Part shown: piece by piece, positions 5,532-6,190 of the stretch | Layout of the letters: every line of letters begins with the position of its first letter | Position numbering within the stretch: the stretch's first letter is position 1 | DNA from: an uncultured Bacteroidaceae bacterium | GTDB lineage: Bacteria; Bacteroidota; Bacteroidia; Bacteroidales; Bacteroidaceae | Assembly: GCA_934364765.1 (NCBI GenBank) | Contig: CAKRMO010000075.1 | Location: forward strand, 1-6,190 | Length of the DNA: 6,190 bases | Reading direction: 5' to 3' | The notes under the pieces: model-generated | What the model saw: the letters and a program-made list of their open reading frames with translations, nothing else | Database searches by the model: none | What the model was told of the DNA's origin: nothing | Program-made: the position numbers and the translations under genes

Positions 5532-6190
5532 TTATACCAAGCCTCTGCCGTGGCAGTTCTTGAACTTCTTGCCGCTTCCGCAAGGGCACGGGTCGTTGCG
5601 TCCCGGAAGTTTGTCAACGTGTATGGGCTGCTGTTTCTGCGGCTCGCGGGTGTCGCGGCGGGCTGCAGCCTGCTGGTTCCCGTCAACGAGGTCGGTGCGG
5701 CTTTCCGTGTATTGCGGCCTTCTCGGTGCGGGAATGTCGTCTGCCTCCTGCACTTCGTCGGGTGCCTGCAAGGGTATCTGTCCGCGCATGAGTATAGAAA
5801 CAGTGCTGTTGTTAATGTCGTCAATCATCGAGTCGAACAGTTTCACGCTTTCGAGCTTGAATATCACGAGCGGGTCTTTCTGTTCGTAGCTTGCGTTCTG
5901 GACCGACTGCTTCAGCTCGTCAAGCTCGCGCAGGTTCTCTTTCCATGCGTCGTCGATGTCGTGGAGCAGGATTGACTTCTCGAAGTCTTTCACCACGCTC
6001 CTGCACTCGCTGTTGTAGGCTTCCTCAAGGTCGCTTGTGATGAGGTACTGGCGTTTGCCGTCGGTAACGGGTATCTGTATGCGCTTGTACATGTCGCCCT
6101 GCTCCTCGTAAACTTTTCTGATTACGGGGTTTGCCACTTGCGACATTCGCTCCGTGCGGCGGTTGAAGTTCTTCATCGCCTCCTGGAATG
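5532..6190 (-). CDS. secA: Preprotein translocase ATPase SecA, C-terminal part (5' end outside window)
   Basis: SecA is the cytosolic ATPase that drives unfolded preproteins through the SecYEG channel in the inner membrane. The frame is open to the window edge: four further codons (F-Q-E-A) precede the Met at 6176, so that Met is internal and not the start. About 219 codons of the usual 1000-1100 in Bacteroidetes are present. Counting from that Met, residues 55-135 match the helical scaffold/wing region almost as in Bacteroides SecA ([19 protein letters not shown], then [15 protein letters not shown] and [10 protein letters not shown]). A low-complexity Gln/Arg/Pro-rich linker follows (about 137-188). 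The end carries the zinc-binding motif [17 protein letters not shown] with ligands C197, C199, C208 and H209, which in other bacteria binds SecB and phospholipids. The ATPase motor domains lie outside the window. The gene looks intact and ends at its own terminator. Confidence 0.97.
   Translation of the reverse strand, partial: FQEAMKNFNRRTERMSQVANPVIRKVYEEQGDMYKRIQIPVTDGKRQYLITSDLEEAYNSECRSVVKDFEKSILLHDIDDAWKENLRELDELKQSVQNASYEQKDPLVIFKLESVKLFDSMIDDINNSTVSILMRGQIPLQAPDEVQEADDIPAPRRPQYTESRTDLVDGNQQAAARRDTREPQKQQPIHVDKLPGRNDPCPCGSGKKFKNCHGRGLV

Noticed and set aside
5317..5975. Plus-strand frames of 190 and 204 codons across the secA end
   Set aside because: They run through the secA terminator and antisense to conserved SecA sequence.
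5532..6176. Treating the Met at 6176 as the start of a separate 214-residue protein
   Set aside because: The frame stays open upstream (A, E, Q, F codons) and the sequence continues the SecA family alignment, so this is an internal Met of a cut gene.

Overview
The window looks like chromosomal DNA from a Bacteroidales bacterium. The evidence is a SecA C-terminus of the Bacteroidetes type, a Cys-Asn leucine-rich repeat surface protein, a large mosaic secreted protein with a Bacteroidetes-style C-terminal tail, A-rich leaders without a Shine-Dalgarno sequence, and a TAnnTTTG-like promoter element. The style recalls gut Prevotellaceae or Muribaculaceae, but the sequence does not settle the family.

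All three supportable genes are on the minus strand, so they read from right to left. At the right edge is the 3' part of secA (5532-6190, cut by the window end). It closes with a strong intrinsic terminator at 5441-5484, preceded by a second hairpin. Next comes a stretch of about 695 bases (4746-5440) with no convincing gene. It holds a probable promoter near 4833-4840, a spaced inverted repeat (4972-5028), an odd-centred palindrome (5085-5099) and an array of four 21-bp degenerate repeats (5212-5295).

The centre of the window (1125-4745) is one gene for a 1206-residue exported protein. It has a signal peptide, three beta-trefoil-like lectin modules, FIVAR-like helical spacers, a discoidin (F5/8 type C)-like module, a beta-rich domain typical of Bacteroidales secreted proteins and a short C-terminal tail resembling a type IX secretion sorting signal. 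I see no catalytic domain, so a role in surface adhesion or glycan binding is inferred.

A 157-bp spacer rich in hairpins (968-1124) separates it from a second exported protein gene, a leucine-rich repeat protein (2-967, cut by the left window end). Its repeats are spaced exactly 21 residues (63 bp). The two secreted-protein genes share orientation and may be partly co-transcribed, because no separate promoter was found for the second. secA is functionally the general export motor and appears transcriptionally closed off from the other two. No new defence or mobile system was recognised. The most curious items are the 21-bp array, the leader with competing hairpins and the mosaic surface protein.
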